Of a DNA stretch of 15,859 nucleotides, positions 7,479 to 15,845 are shown piece by piece. Position numbers and translations under genes: made by a program. The notes under the pieces are model-generated. The model ran no database searches and was not told the DNA's origin. It was given only the letters and a program-made list of their open reading frames with translations. The stretch's first letter is position 1; each line of letters starts with the position of its first letter. The stretch is from positions 1 through 15,859 of the forward strand of contig CBDCGV010000007.1 of the NCBI GenBank assembly GCA_965216955.1, written 5' to 3'. Source of the DNA: CBDCGV01 sp965216955. Lineage in GTDB: Bacteria; Bacteroidota; Bacteroidia; Chitinophagales; JADIYW01.

Positions 7479-9260
7479 ATGAGTAAATTTTATAGTAAGG
7501 AGCATTTAGATTTTGTATTGTTTAAGGTTCATCGGGTGGAAGAATTGTGCCAACTCGATCGATTTAAAGATCATAATAAAGAGGTATTTGATATGATTTT
7601 AGATATGGCACACGCATTTGCGGAGAAGCATTTATATCCAATTCACTTAGAGATGGATTATGATGAGCCACGGTTGGAAGATGGTAAGGTCAGAGTGCAT
7701 CCTAACATGAAAACGATCATGAAACTTTTTGGTGAGCAAGGATGGATTTCATGTACTTCTGATTATGAAGAAGGAGGACAACAATTACCTACAATAATCT
7801 CTTGGGCGGCATCTTTTATTATGGGGGCAGCTAATTATTCTGCTACTGCATTTGGAGGCTTATCGATGGGGGCAAGCGAATTAATAAGAATGTATGGAAC
7901 CGAGGAACAGATAGCAACATACATTCCTCCGCTTTTTGCTGGCAATTGGCAAGGAACCATGGCGTTAACAGAGCCAGAGGCGGGAAGTTCACTTTCAGAT
8001 ATTGTAACTACCGCAGAAAAAGCAGAAGAAGGACATTATAAGATTAGTGGGCAAAAAATATTTATTTCTTGTGGAGACCACGATGCTTGTGACAATATAG
8101 TACATATGATGTTAGCTAGAGTTAAAGGCGCTCCATCTGGTGCAAAAGGGATCTCTATGTTCATTGTTCCTCAAAAGAGATTAAATGGTCAAAATAATGA
8201 TGTTATTACTGCAGGTCTCTACCATAAATTAGGTTATAGAGGGGCACCTATTGCACATTTAATGATGGGAGAAAATGACGATTGTCATGGATATTTGGTT
8301 GGAGAGGAAAACATGGGGCTGAGATATATGTTTAAAATGATGAATGGTGCGCGAATTTCAGTTGGATTACATTCTACTTCAATAGCAAGTGCTGCTTATT
8401 ATCAATCCTTAAAATATGCCAAAGAAAGAAAGCAAGGACGATTGATTTCTGATAAGGACATTAGTAAACCTCAGATACCCATCATACAGCATGCAGATGT
8501 AAAAAGAATGCTGTTATTTCAAAAATCTATTGTCGAAGGCTCCTTGTCTTTATTGATGCAATGTACACTCTATGACGATTTAGCTCAAAATAGTAGTGAT
8601 GCCGAAGAGCGGGAAAAGTATAGTTTATTGTTGGATTTCTTAACTCCAATTGCAAAAAGCTACCCTGCTGAAGCAGGAATACTTTCAACAAGTGCCGCAC
8701 TTCAAATTCACGGAGGGTATGGGTACACTAGAGATTTTCCTGTAGAAAAATATTTTAGGGAGATAAGAATCCATACGCTGCATGAAGGAACAACTGCTAT
8801 GCATGGACTCGATTTGTTAGGGAGAAAAGTTACGATGAAAGGAGGTAAAGCTGTTATGTTGGTAATGAAGGAAGTAATGAAAGATATAGGATTGGCTAAA
8901 TCGGAGGAGTCTCTGTCTGTTTATGCAGAAAAATTGGAGGTAAAGATTAAAGAATTGCAGCAAGTAACTATGAAGAAGATGGGGCTTGCTCAAAAAGGGC
9001 TAATAGAGGTGTTTCTTGCAGATGCAACCTTATATTTAGAATTGTTTTCCATAGTAGCAATTGCTTGGCAATGGTTAAAGATAGGGGTCGTAGCACAAAA
9101 TGAATTTGGTACCTCTTCAAAAAATGATTTTTTGGAAAGCAAGATTAAAACTATGCAATTTTATTTTGAATATGAACTTCCTAAAACGAGTGGTTTAATT
9201 GAGCGATTAAGCAGCAAAAATAATGTTACGGTTGATGTAAACGAAAATCTTTTAATGTAA
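7479..9260 (+). CDS. Acyl-CoA dehydrogenase (about 600-residue class)
   Basis: A flavoprotein that introduces an alpha-beta double bond into an acyl-CoA and passes electrons to ETF. Over 593 residues it shows the N-terminal helical domain, the FAD/substrate motif MALTEPEAGSSLSD (161-174), the middle beta domain (KISGQKIFISCGDHD), and the C-terminal helical domain with IHGGYGYTRDFPVEKYFRE and LHEGTTAMHGLDLLGRK, where E436 is the expected catalytic base. The roughly 130 residues after that are the extra C-terminal domain of the long acyl-CoA dehydrogenase class that includes DmdC-like enzymes, so chain-length or substrate specificity cannot be read from the sequence. The ATG at 7479 follows the inverted-repeat element by 57 bases. 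The stop codon overlaps the start of the thioesterase gene (TAATG), so the two are an operon and probably share a substrate family. Confidence 0.92.
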   Translation: MSKFYSKEHLDFVLFKVHRVEELCQLDRFKDHNKEVFDMILDMAHAFAEKHLYPIHLEMDYDEPRLEDGKVRVHPNMKTIMKLFGEQGWISCTSDYEEGGQQLPTIISWAASFIMGAANYSATAFGGLSMGASELIRMYGTEEQIATYIPPLFAGNWQGTMALTEPEAGSSLSDIVTTAEKAEEGHYKISGQKIFISCGDHDACDNIVHMMLARVKGAPSGAKGISMFIVPQKRLNGQNNDVITAGLYHKLGYRGAPIAHLMMGENDDCHGYLVGEENMGLRYMFKMMNGARISVGLHSTSIASAAYYQSLKYAKERKQGRLISDKDISKPQIPIIQHADVKRMLLFQKSIVEGSLSLLMQCTLYDDLAQNSSDAEEREKYSLLLDFLTPIAKSYPAEAGILSTSAALQIHGGYGYTRDFPVEKYFREIRIHTLHEGTTAMHGLDLLGRKVTMKGGKAVMLVMKEVMKDIGLAKSEESLSVYAEKLEVKIKELQQVTMKKMGLAQKGLIEVFLADATLYLELFSIVAIAWQWLKIGVVAQNEFGTSSKNDFLESKIKTMQFYFEYELPKTSGLIERLSSKNNVTVDVNENLLM

Positions 9261-9667
9261 TGACTAAAATTGAATTACAAGCTTTTCTTGATAAGGTGTT
9301 TCCGAAAAATAATATGACTATTCTTGAAATTTTGGAAGATGGCGTTTTAATGAGATATAATGTAAATGATAAACACTTAAGGCCGGGTGGAACAATTGCT
9401 GGTCCTGTTATGATGGGGTTTGCAGATGCTGCTATGTATATGGCGGTTTTGTCTAAAATAGGCCTTATTGCATTAGCCGTCACAACTAATTTTAACATTA
9501 ATTTTTTAAAAAAGCCTGCTCCAGAAAACTTACTTGCTAAAGCAAGTATTATAAAACTAGGAAAGCGATTAGCAGTTGGAGAGATTAGCATTTATTCAGA
9601 AACTAATAATGATTTAGTGTCTCATGCTACTTGCACTTATTCTATTCCAAAAAAAGATCATTCTTAA
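9260..9667 (+). CDS. PaaI-family hotdog thioesterase
   Basis: A 135-residue single hotdog-domain protein expected to hydrolyse an acyl-CoA thioester in the cytoplasm. The central helix segment RPGGTIAGPVMMGFADAAMY (41-60) corresponds to the PaaI active-site loop; D56 is the likely acid/base, while the usual HGG is PGG here, as I recall from other members of this subgroup. Strands ALAVTTNFNINFLKKP and VGEISIYSE complete the fold. Its ATG overlaps the acyl-CoA dehydrogenase stop by one base, implying translational coupling and a joint role, for example removing stalled or unwanted acyl-CoA made in that pathway. The gene converges on the membrane hydrolase with only 18 bases between stops and no terminator hairpin. 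Confidence 0.85.
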   Translation: MTKIELQAFLDKVFPKNNMTILEILEDGVLMRYNVNDKHLRPGGTIAGPVMMGFADAAMYMAVLSKIGLIALAVTTNFNINFLKKPAPENLLAKASIIKLGKRLAVGEISIYSETNNDLVSHATCTYSIPKKDHS

Positions 9668-9685
9668 TTCCTGATTCCTAGTTCT

Positions 9686-10714
9686 TTAATATTTTCCCCA
9701 AATACGGTTCCAAAAATCTTGTAACTCTTTCTTCTTGGGATTTGGAGGCTTAAATGGTTTTAGTTTTAATTCTCCATTTTTATCATACATGTCGAAAAAG
9801 AAAACGGAATGTTCTGGATGGTTAACATCCATATTTGGATAGCGAAGATCATTATATCTATACGTTCCATCCTCATTAAAAAAAACATTGTAATAACCAT
9901 TGCTAAACCAATCTAATGTTTCGAGTGTTTTGCTTTCTCGATATTTAAGCAAAAGTTCATGATTTTTAGGAATTTTATTAAACTGAATCTCTTTACCAGA
10001 ATCAAATAATGAATAGAGGCCAGTATAATAGTTGCTGTCAGTTTCTGCAATTCCATACCATAGAATATTGTTAAATATAGTGGGTTGCGACATATATCTA
10101 GTAAAAGGGATCTCTTGTTTGTCTAGAGACTTTTTATAATGATGGTCAATATGTAACTTATTTCCAATGGTCAGAGATAAATAGAAACTGCTCAACCCAA
10201 TTCCCAACCATGTCCACTTAAGTCTTTTTGAATTTGTTTTCTTAAAAAACATAGCGACAATAATGCAGACTAAAAAAGGAATAGTATATAAAGGATCTGC
10301 AACAGAGATATTGTTAAATGCAACTCGGTAATCTGAAAACGGTCGAAATAATTGTGTTCCATAACCAGTAAAACTGTCAAGAATGGGGTGTGTAAAAATG
10401 GACCAGAAAAAAAGCTTCGTCCAATCAGCCTGCGTAGTGTGATTTTTGTTTTTGGTCATTCGGGTGGTAACAAAATGCCAGATTATACCTAATACAATAG
10501 GCGCTATAAATGCGAAAAGAAAAGAATGCATGATTCCCCTATGAAAAGCAAGTTTATCAATCTCTTGATTAAAAATGAGTTGACCGATAATTACATCTAG
10601 ATCTGGAATTGTCCCACCAAACGCTCCCCAAAGCATAGCTTTGTTTCCAATTTTTTTGCCCATAGTTAGCTCTCCGCAGGCAGCTCCTAATACAATTTGA
10701 GTAAGTGAATCCAT
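9686..10714 (-). CDS. YdjM/DUF457-family membrane-bound metal-dependent hydrolase
   Basis: An inner-membrane protein of 342 residues from the family described as membrane-bound metal-dependent hydrolases (the LexA-regulated YdjM group). The start MDSLTQIVLGAACGE is characteristic. Conserved metal-ligand candidates are D38 and D40 in GTIPDLD, H58 and H63 in FHRGIMHS, and H109 and D113 in THPILDSFTGYGTQLF, followed by FSDYRVAF and ADPLYT. There are about four hydrophobic segments, the last near 155-195, then a soluble C-terminal part of some 140 residues with a basic end. The substrate is not known for the family. A lone -7-like TACTTTTG lies at 10736-10729 on the minus strand, 15 bases before the ATG, but no -33 TTG is at the right distance. 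I saw no obvious LexA-like palindrome upstream. Confidence 0.85.
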   Translation of the reverse strand: MDSLTQIVLGAACGELTMGKKIGNKAMLWGAFGGTIPDLDVIIGQLIFNQEIDKLAFHRGIMHSFLFAFIAPIVLGIIWHFVTTRMTKNKNHTTQADWTKLFFWSIFTHPILDSFTGYGTQLFRPFSDYRVAFNNISVADPLYTIPFLVCIIVAMFFKKTNSKRLKWTWLGIGLSSFYLSLTIGNKLHIDHHYKKSLDKQEIPFTRYMSQPTIFNNILWYGIAETDSNYYTGLYSLFDSGKEIQFNKIPKNHELLLKYRESKTLETLDWFSNGYYNVFFNEDGTYRYNDLRYPNMDVNHPEHSVFFFDMYDKNGELKLKPFKPPNPKKKELQDFWNRIWGKY

Positions 10715-10863
10715 TAAAATTAGAAGGTCAAAAGTACATGATTTTAAAAAAAAGTGTTTTGGTTTTATGGAATCACAACTATTTTTTCATCTAATAAATA
10801 AATAGAATTATTTTGGGAATTTCAATGGATGTAGAATACGAAGTAAAAGAGCTAAAAAAAAGT

Positions 10864-12399
10864 ATGCTTGTTAAAACTTTTGGTAGTGCGGTTTATGGTG
10901 TAGAGGCTTCAACTATTACAGTTGAAGTAAGTGTAGAAACCGGTGTTAAATGTTGGATTGTTGGTTTACCGGATAGTGCAATAAAAGAAAGCCAGCATAG
11001 AATGGAATCTGCAATAAAGCATAATGGGTATAAAATGCCGCGTCAGAAAGTAGTAATTAATCTGGCTCCTGCAGATATCCGAAAGGAGGGAGCTGCTTTT
11101 GACTTACCAATGACCATTGGGATATTGGCTGCCTCTAAGCAGATTCCTTATGAAGAGCTTTCAAAGTTTGTGATGGTTGGAGAGTTGTCTTTAGATGGAT
11201 CATTACAACCAGTAAAGGGTATTCTGTCTATGGTTATACAAGCTAGAAAAGAAGGATATAATGGGTTTATTGTTCCAAAAGGAAATGTCAAAGAAGCGGC
11301 TATAGTTAATGATATAGACGTATATGGGATGGAATCATTAGAAGAGGTAGTTCAATTTTTTAAAAAGGAAAAAAGCATAGTCCCAACTAAAATTGATACA
11401 AGGCAAATTTTTTACAATACTCAGAATGATTGTGGGATAGATTTTTCTGATGTTAAAGGACAAGAAAATATTAAGCGTGCATTAGAGATTGCAGCAGCAG
11501 GAGGGCATAACGCCATTTTGATTGGTCCCCCTGGGGCAGGGAAAACGATGTTAGCAAAACGATTACCTACTATACTTCCGCCTTTAAATCTATATGAGGC
11601 ATTAGAAACAACAAAAATCCACTCTGTTGCAGGCAAAATGCCTGCTTCAGATGGATTAATTTCTGAACGACCTTTTCGTTCACCGCATCATACGGTCAGT
11701 GATGTGGCTCTAGTAGGAGGAGGAAGCAGTCCTGCTCCTGGAGAAATTTCATTGGCACATAATGGAGTACTTTTTTTAGATGAACTGCCTGAGTTTAAGC
11801 GCACCGTTTTAGAAGTGATGCGCCAACCTATGGAAGAGCGGAGGGTAACTATTTCAAGAGCGCGTATATCGGTGGATTACCCGGCAAACTTCGTTTTACT
11901 TGCCGCCATGAATCCATGCCCCTGCGGTTATCATAACCATCCTACTAAAGATTGTGTATGTGCACCAGGCATAGTTCAAAAATATTTGAATAAAATTTCC
12001 GGGCCACTTCTTGACAGAATAGATTTACATGTTGAAGTAACTCCGGTTGATCTGAGTGAATTGTCGAGCAAAAGAAAAACAGAAAGTAGTCAAGTTATTC
12101 GTGAAAGAGTTATCAAAGCAAGAGCTATTCAAGCGAATCGTTTCAAAACAGATAAAATTTATGCCAATTCGCAAATGACGGCTAACCAAACAAGAGAACT
12201 ATGCCAATTAAATGTAGCGGAGCAGAAATTATTGAATGCTGCTATGAACAAATTAGAATTATCTGCAAGAGCCTATGATAGAATATTAAAAGTTAGCAGG
12301 ACCATTGCGGACTTAGCTGGTTCAGAAAAAATCAGCTTTGAACATTTAGCGGAGGCTATTCAATTTAGGAGTTTGGATAGAGAGAGTTGGACTGGCTAG
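10864..12399 (+). CDS. yifB: YifB/ComM-family Mg-chelatase-like AAA+ ATPase
   Basis: A ring-forming AAA+ ATPase whose studied relative ComM is a branch-migration helicase that promotes integration of DNA during natural transformation. The protein has an N-terminal ChlI/LonB-like domain (MLVKTFGSAVYGVEA to about 165), a Mg-chelatase AAA core with Walker A GPPGAGKT at 221-228 and Walker B FLDELPEF (D306, E307), the FRSPHHTVSD block, a four-cysteine cluster NPCPCG...CVC (C352, C354, C364, C366) that may bind zinc, DRIDLHVEV, and the C-terminal Mg_chelatase_C helices with SRTIADLAG. An in-frame TTG at 10813 would add 17 residues, but the family starts at MLVKTFGSAVYG, giving 511 residues at the usual length. 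It diverges from the membrane hydrolase. Competence of this organism cannot be judged from this gene alone, as YifB is widespread. Confidence 0.93.
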   Translation: MLVKTFGSAVYGVEASTITVEVSVETGVKCWIVGLPDSAIKESQHRMESAIKHNGYKMPRQKVVINLAPADIRKEGAAFDLPMTIGILAASKQIPYEELSKFVMVGELSLDGSLQPVKGILSMVIQARKEGYNGFIVPKGNVKEAAIVNDIDVYGMESLEEVVQFFKKEKSIVPTKIDTRQIFYNTQNDCGIDFSDVKGQENIKRALEIAAAGGHNAILIGPPGAGKTMLAKRLPTILPPLNLYEALETTKIHSVAGKMPASDGLISERPFRSPHHTVSDVALVGGGSSPAPGEISLAHNGVLFLDELPEFKRTVLEVMRQPMEERRVTISRARISVDYPANFVLLAAMNPCPCGYHNHPTKDCVCAPGIVQKYLNKISGPLLDRIDLHVEVTPVDLSELSSKRKTESSQVIRERVIKARAIQANRFKTDKIYANSQMTANQTRELCQLNVAEQKLLNAAMNKLELSARAYDRILKVSRTIADLAGSEKISFEHLAEAIQFRSLDRESWTG

Positions 12400-12689
12400 G
12401 GATTATTTTGCGCTTCTAAGAATATTATCTATGCATTACTATATTCCAAACATAAATTTTGAGTATGCTAAAATTTATATTAATGATGAATGCCAACTAA
12501 CTGTTTTATAACCAGATACATATTTTTAAGTTCTGCATAAATAGTTTTTTTGCTAAAAGCAGATTTATCTTTTTATTCCTAATTACATTTTGCCTTATTT
12601 TTTAACATAAAGCTTAATCTAATCTTTTAATTCAACAACTTACAAAATATTATATTTAGTTACATAAACTATTATTTGTGGGAGAATTT
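12400..12689. other. AT-rich intergenic region upstream of the fusion gene
   Basis: I find no gene here. The longest frame noticed is a 26-codon one from an ATG at 12431 that has no recognisable product. No clear terminator follows yifB and no full TTG/TAnnTTTG promoter pair was found; near-matches such as TACATTTT around 12586 lack a -33 partner. The length suggests the downstream gene has its own promoter. Confidence 0.5.
12680..12684 (+). promoter_or_regulatory. Shine-Dalgarno site GGGAG deciding the start of the fusion gene
   Basis: GGGAG lies five bases before the ATG at 12690. It overlaps the alternative GTG at 12678, which therefore is unlikely to be the start. Such a site stands out because the other genes in this window have A-rich leaders without obvious Shine-Dalgarno sequences. 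Confidence 0.6.
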
Positions 12690-14459
12690 ATGAATTATAA
12701 AGTTCCGGAAACGCGTTATTTTAAAAATATAGGAACTTTTAATAAAGCAGTAGGAGATGATTTTATAGAAAATGCCAACATAGTTACAGAAGGTGGAGAT
12801 GAATTTTTGGTAGGTTTGGCACATGGACAGTCTCCTTCAGGTGCATATGAATATATATTGGAAAATTATAAATATATAAAGCACCCTGAAAAAATTAAAT
12901 ATACGTTTACCAATTCAAGAATGAAACCTCAAAGGGGGCTAGAAGATATCCATGATTCAAAAGGCTTCTTGAAATCTTTGCTTAGTAAGAAATTGATTAC
13001 TAGAAAACAAATTTTCGGAGCTTCTTTTAAAAGAGATGAGGATATCTACAAATATGCTGAGGAATATAATGATACCCTTTTAAAGTATTTGAAGAAAAAT
13101 AGCAAAGAAGGATATGATTACGTCTTTATAGCATCAACACCTAATGGAACGGTAGCCGCAATAACCAGAAAATCTAAGGCATTCGAATCTGCAGAAATAA
13201 TGACGGTTGTTAATGATAGGAAAGAACTTGAGTTGACAGATACACCCGCTTTTCTCATGAAATCTAAGAGGATTGCTTTTTTGGCAACAAAAGCGGAAAA
13301 ACGACGCGCGTTAGCGTGGTTGTATTCTAGATTAGGAAAGATAGATGAAAGCCCTAGTTTTTTGAGGCATATTAATGATGTTGATAAGAGAATGACTGTT
13401 TTTGTTGATGATGATGCATTAACGTGGCCTCAGATCGAAATTATGCGAGAATCCAAATATGGATTGAATGGGATAAAAGTTGATTTGGCGAAGCCCTATA
13501 ACGAAAAAACTAAAAACAAGCTTCCGGTGGTACTTCTGATACATGGGTTTTTGGGCTTAAACTCATTTGATGGATTATTAACAGCAATCCCTACACACAA
13601 ATATATTGCAGCAGCAATGCATTATGGAAAAATTCCGAATGAGCTGCCTCCAGAAGAATATTCTAGACATCTCATGTATAATATAAATGCTGTTGTTGAA
13701 TATTTTGGAGACAGGGGACATAACGTTTACATTTTAGATCATTCAATGGGAAATATCTATTTCTTGATGAGCGATTATAATTATTATGAGTTACCGGGAA
13801 TTAAGAAATATTTGAAAGGAAGAATTGGTGCTAATCCTTTCTTTGGCATAGAATCGAAACATGCGTTTTTAGGGTTTTTTGATACCGTTATACTTCCTGC
13901 AGTTAAGTTTATGAAGAATCCCATTGAGAAATCTGTACTACACACTGTTAAGACAGTATCTTCGTTAATGACTAAAAAAGTTATTCGAGATCAAGGGATT
14001 TTTTATACATCATTGTTGATTAGAAAAGATTCTGAGTTTACTAAAAATATTTGGATAGCGGTAAAACGTCGAATATTAGAGTTGATGTCCAATATGGATT
14101 CTCTACCGGCTTTAAATAGAGTGCCTATAAAAAAAGCGCTAGATGGTCTTCCCGCAAAAGTATTTGTAATTCAGATCTATTCCGCATTGCGAGAATCGAA
14201 GCATTTTGACAAACGAAAGGGGTTGTCAAATATGAAAAAGAATAATATTCCAGTACTGATTCTTAAAAGTGATAAAGATGGGATTGCGAAGTATGTTCCG
14301 AGATTATATCAATCAAGCAATGTAGAAATAGTGGATGTAACCAACGAGAAGGAAGAGGATCTTTTTAGAGAACATTTATATCACATGGTTGATCCATGGA
14401 AAACTACACAAGTTATTGATGATTTTATTTCTAGGGTTGAAGTCAATTTAGCTTTGTAA
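12690..14459 (+). CDS. 6-phosphogluconolactonase/NagB-like domain fused to an alpha/beta-hydrolase
   Basis: A 589-residue two-domain protein without signal peptide, so probably cytoplasmic. Residues about 15-225 follow the 6-phosphogluconolactonase/glucosamine-6-phosphate isomerase pattern (LVGLAHGQSPSGAYEYI, then KYTFTNSR, a PNG motif, and KSKRIAFLATKAEKRRALAW). The catalytic motifs are altered: the usual SDER reads TNSR (74-77), and the GxDGHTA block reads TPNGTVA (150-156), without the Asp and His. Residues about 270-589 form an alpha/beta-hydrolase: HGFLG oxyanion motif at 285-289, nucleophile elbow DHSMG with S352, candidate acids D528 and D530 in KSDKDG, and candidate histidines H562 and H565 in REHLYH. 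A long insert between elbow and acid could be a lid. I know no described enzyme with this layout; an ester or lactone hydrolase with a sugar-phosphate-binding domain is a guess. It stands alone, converging with the carboxylase gene. Confidence 0.75.
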   Translation: MNYKVPETRYFKNIGTFNKAVGDDFIENANIVTEGGDEFLVGLAHGQSPSGAYEYILENYKYIKHPEKIKYTFTNSRMKPQRGLEDIHDSKGFLKSLLSKKLITRKQIFGASFKRDEDIYKYAEEYNDTLLKYLKKNSKEGYDYVFIASTPNGTVAAITRKSKAFESAEIMTVVNDRKELELTDTPAFLMKSKRIAFLATKAEKRRALAWLYSRLGKIDESPSFLRHINDVDKRMTVFVDDDALTWPQIEIMRESKYGLNGIKVDLAKPYNEKTKNKLPVVLLIHGFLGLNSFDGLLTAIPTHKYIAAAMHYGKIPNELPPEEYSRHLMYNINAVVEYFGDRGHNVYILDHSMGNIYFLMSDYNYYELPGIKKYLKGRIGANPFFGIESKHAFLGFFDTVILPAVKFMKNPIEKSVLHTVKTVSSLMTKKVIRDQGIFYTSLLIRKDSEFTKNIWIAVKRRILELMSNMDSLPALNRVPIKKALDGLPAKVFVIQIYSALRESKHFDKRKGLSNMKKNNIPVLILKSDKDGIAKYVPRLYQSSNVEIVDVTNEKEEDLFREHLYHMVDPWKTTQVIDDFISRVEVNLAL

Positions 14460-15341
14460 TTATTGTTGTGTACATTTTGAGCTTATTATCATTGCTATTG
14501 TTCTATTAATCATTTGATTTAACGTTTAATAATATAAACCCTGCTTCAACATTTGCTCCCTCTTGCGCATAAATTTCCTCTATCGTTCCATCCGAAGTAG
14601 CCTCTATGGTATTTTCCATTTTCATGGATGATATAATAACAAGACCATCTCCTGACTTAACTTCTTGCCCCTCTTTTACCAATATTTTTACAATTTGGGA
14701 AGGCATTGGTGTTGAATAACCTCCATCAGCAGCATCAGTTACTTTGACAGGAAATCTTGCTTTTTTAGCGAAAGTTATATTTCCTGTTTTTTCACTATGT
14801 GTGTGAATTTTAGTGTTTGTTTGTTCAATGTTAAATTGAGTTTGTTCTCCATTTATTTCAATTCGGATGTTTGTCTTGGAAATGGCAATTATTCGAGCTT
14901 GATACAAATTGTCATTTATCAAAAAGTTAAATGATTGATTGTGAAATCTGTATTTAACCGTTATCTCATCTTCGTTAAATATTAAGATTTCTTGTTGGTA
15001 ATCGTTAAAATTATTTCTCCATCCTGATGGTATATTTTTGAGCAATTTTCTTTTACTATCTCTCAGTTGCCAATTGAACAAACAGGCTGCAATTGCTGCA
15101 TTGGTTAAATTATTATCAGTGCGATTGGCAATGCTACTTAAATCAATTTTGTTCTGAATAAAATGTGTGTCGTAGTTACCTGATTGAAAGTCTTTGTTTT
15201 CTAACAGATGAATTAAAAAATCTTGGTTGGTAATCATTCCAATGCAAACCATATTTTTAAGAACATACAACATTTTGCGGTGTGCATTTTGTCTGTTATT
15301 ATCCCAAACAATAAGCTTGGCAATCATGGGGTCGTAAAATA

Positions 15342-15344
15342 TTT
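15342..15344 (-). other. Frameshift site 2 in carboxylase gene: one extra base
   Basis: The minus strand reads GAAATTTCAAATATTTTAC. Removing one A from the AAA run gives Glu-Ile-Ser-Ile-Phe-Tyr, continuing into Asp-Pro-Met-Ile, the conserved family sequence. As written, the upstream frame runs on as SNILRPHD and stops at 15299. Confidence 0.8.
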
Positions 15345-15841
15345 GAAATTTCAGAACCGTTTTCAATTGCTGTTTCCACTCTCAGCCCATCAATTTCTGG
15401 AAATTCAAATCGTTGAATAGTGCCTGTTACGGGAAGGAAATCATTACTTGCATCTTCAGCATATAACCTACATTCGATGGCATATCCTTTTCCTTTTATA
15501 TCTTTTTGATTAATTGAAAGTGGAAGACCTTGTGCAACCTCAATTTGAAGTTGTACCAAATCTAACCCCGTAATTTCCTCTGTAACAGGGTGCTCTACCT
15601 GAAGTCTTGTATTCACTTCCAGGAAGTAAAACTCTTGCGTTTGATCATCAAAAATAAACTCAACTGTGCCAGCATTATCATAGTTAATAGCTTTGGCAGC
15701 ACTAACTGCGGCTGTGCCCATTTTATTTCTAAGGTTATCATCTAAAACAGGAGAGGGGCTTTCTTCAATTACTTTCTGATAACGCCTTTGAATGGAACAT
15801 TCTCTTTCTAAAATGTGTATGATGTTGCCATGTTTGTCTCC

Positions 15842-15845
15842 AAAA
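15842..15845 (-). other. Frameshift site 1 in carboxylase gene: one base missing
   Basis: The minus strand reads GAATTCCAAATTTTGGAG. One more T would give Glu-Phe-Gln-Ile-Phe-Gly-Asp, matching the family E-x-Q-x-F/L-G-D. Only 14 bases are visible upstream, so this indel is less certain than the other. Confidence 0.65.

Noticed and set aside
9226..9591. Minus-strand open frame of 121 codons
   Set aside because: It is antisense to the thioesterase gene and the end of the dehydrogenase gene, both of which have clear family motifs.
10729..10736. TACTTTTG as a promoter -7 box for the membrane hydrolase gene
   Set aside because: The box itself fits TAnnTTTG, but there is no TTG 17-23 bases upstream, so it is not called as a promoter.
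12431..12511. 26-codon ATG frame in the yifB-fusion gene gap
   Set aside because: It is short, has no ribosome-binding site or recognisable product, and such frames are expected in AT-rich DNA.
15299..15366. Overlap of two carboxylase frames as programmed ribosomal frameshifting
   Set aside because: There is no strong slippery heptamer with a stimulatory structure that I can see, and a second indel in the same gene points to mutation or sequencing error instead.
15223..15420. Plus-strand open frame of 65 codons across the carboxylase frameshift
   Set aside because: It is antisense to a conserved carboxylase region and has no independent support.
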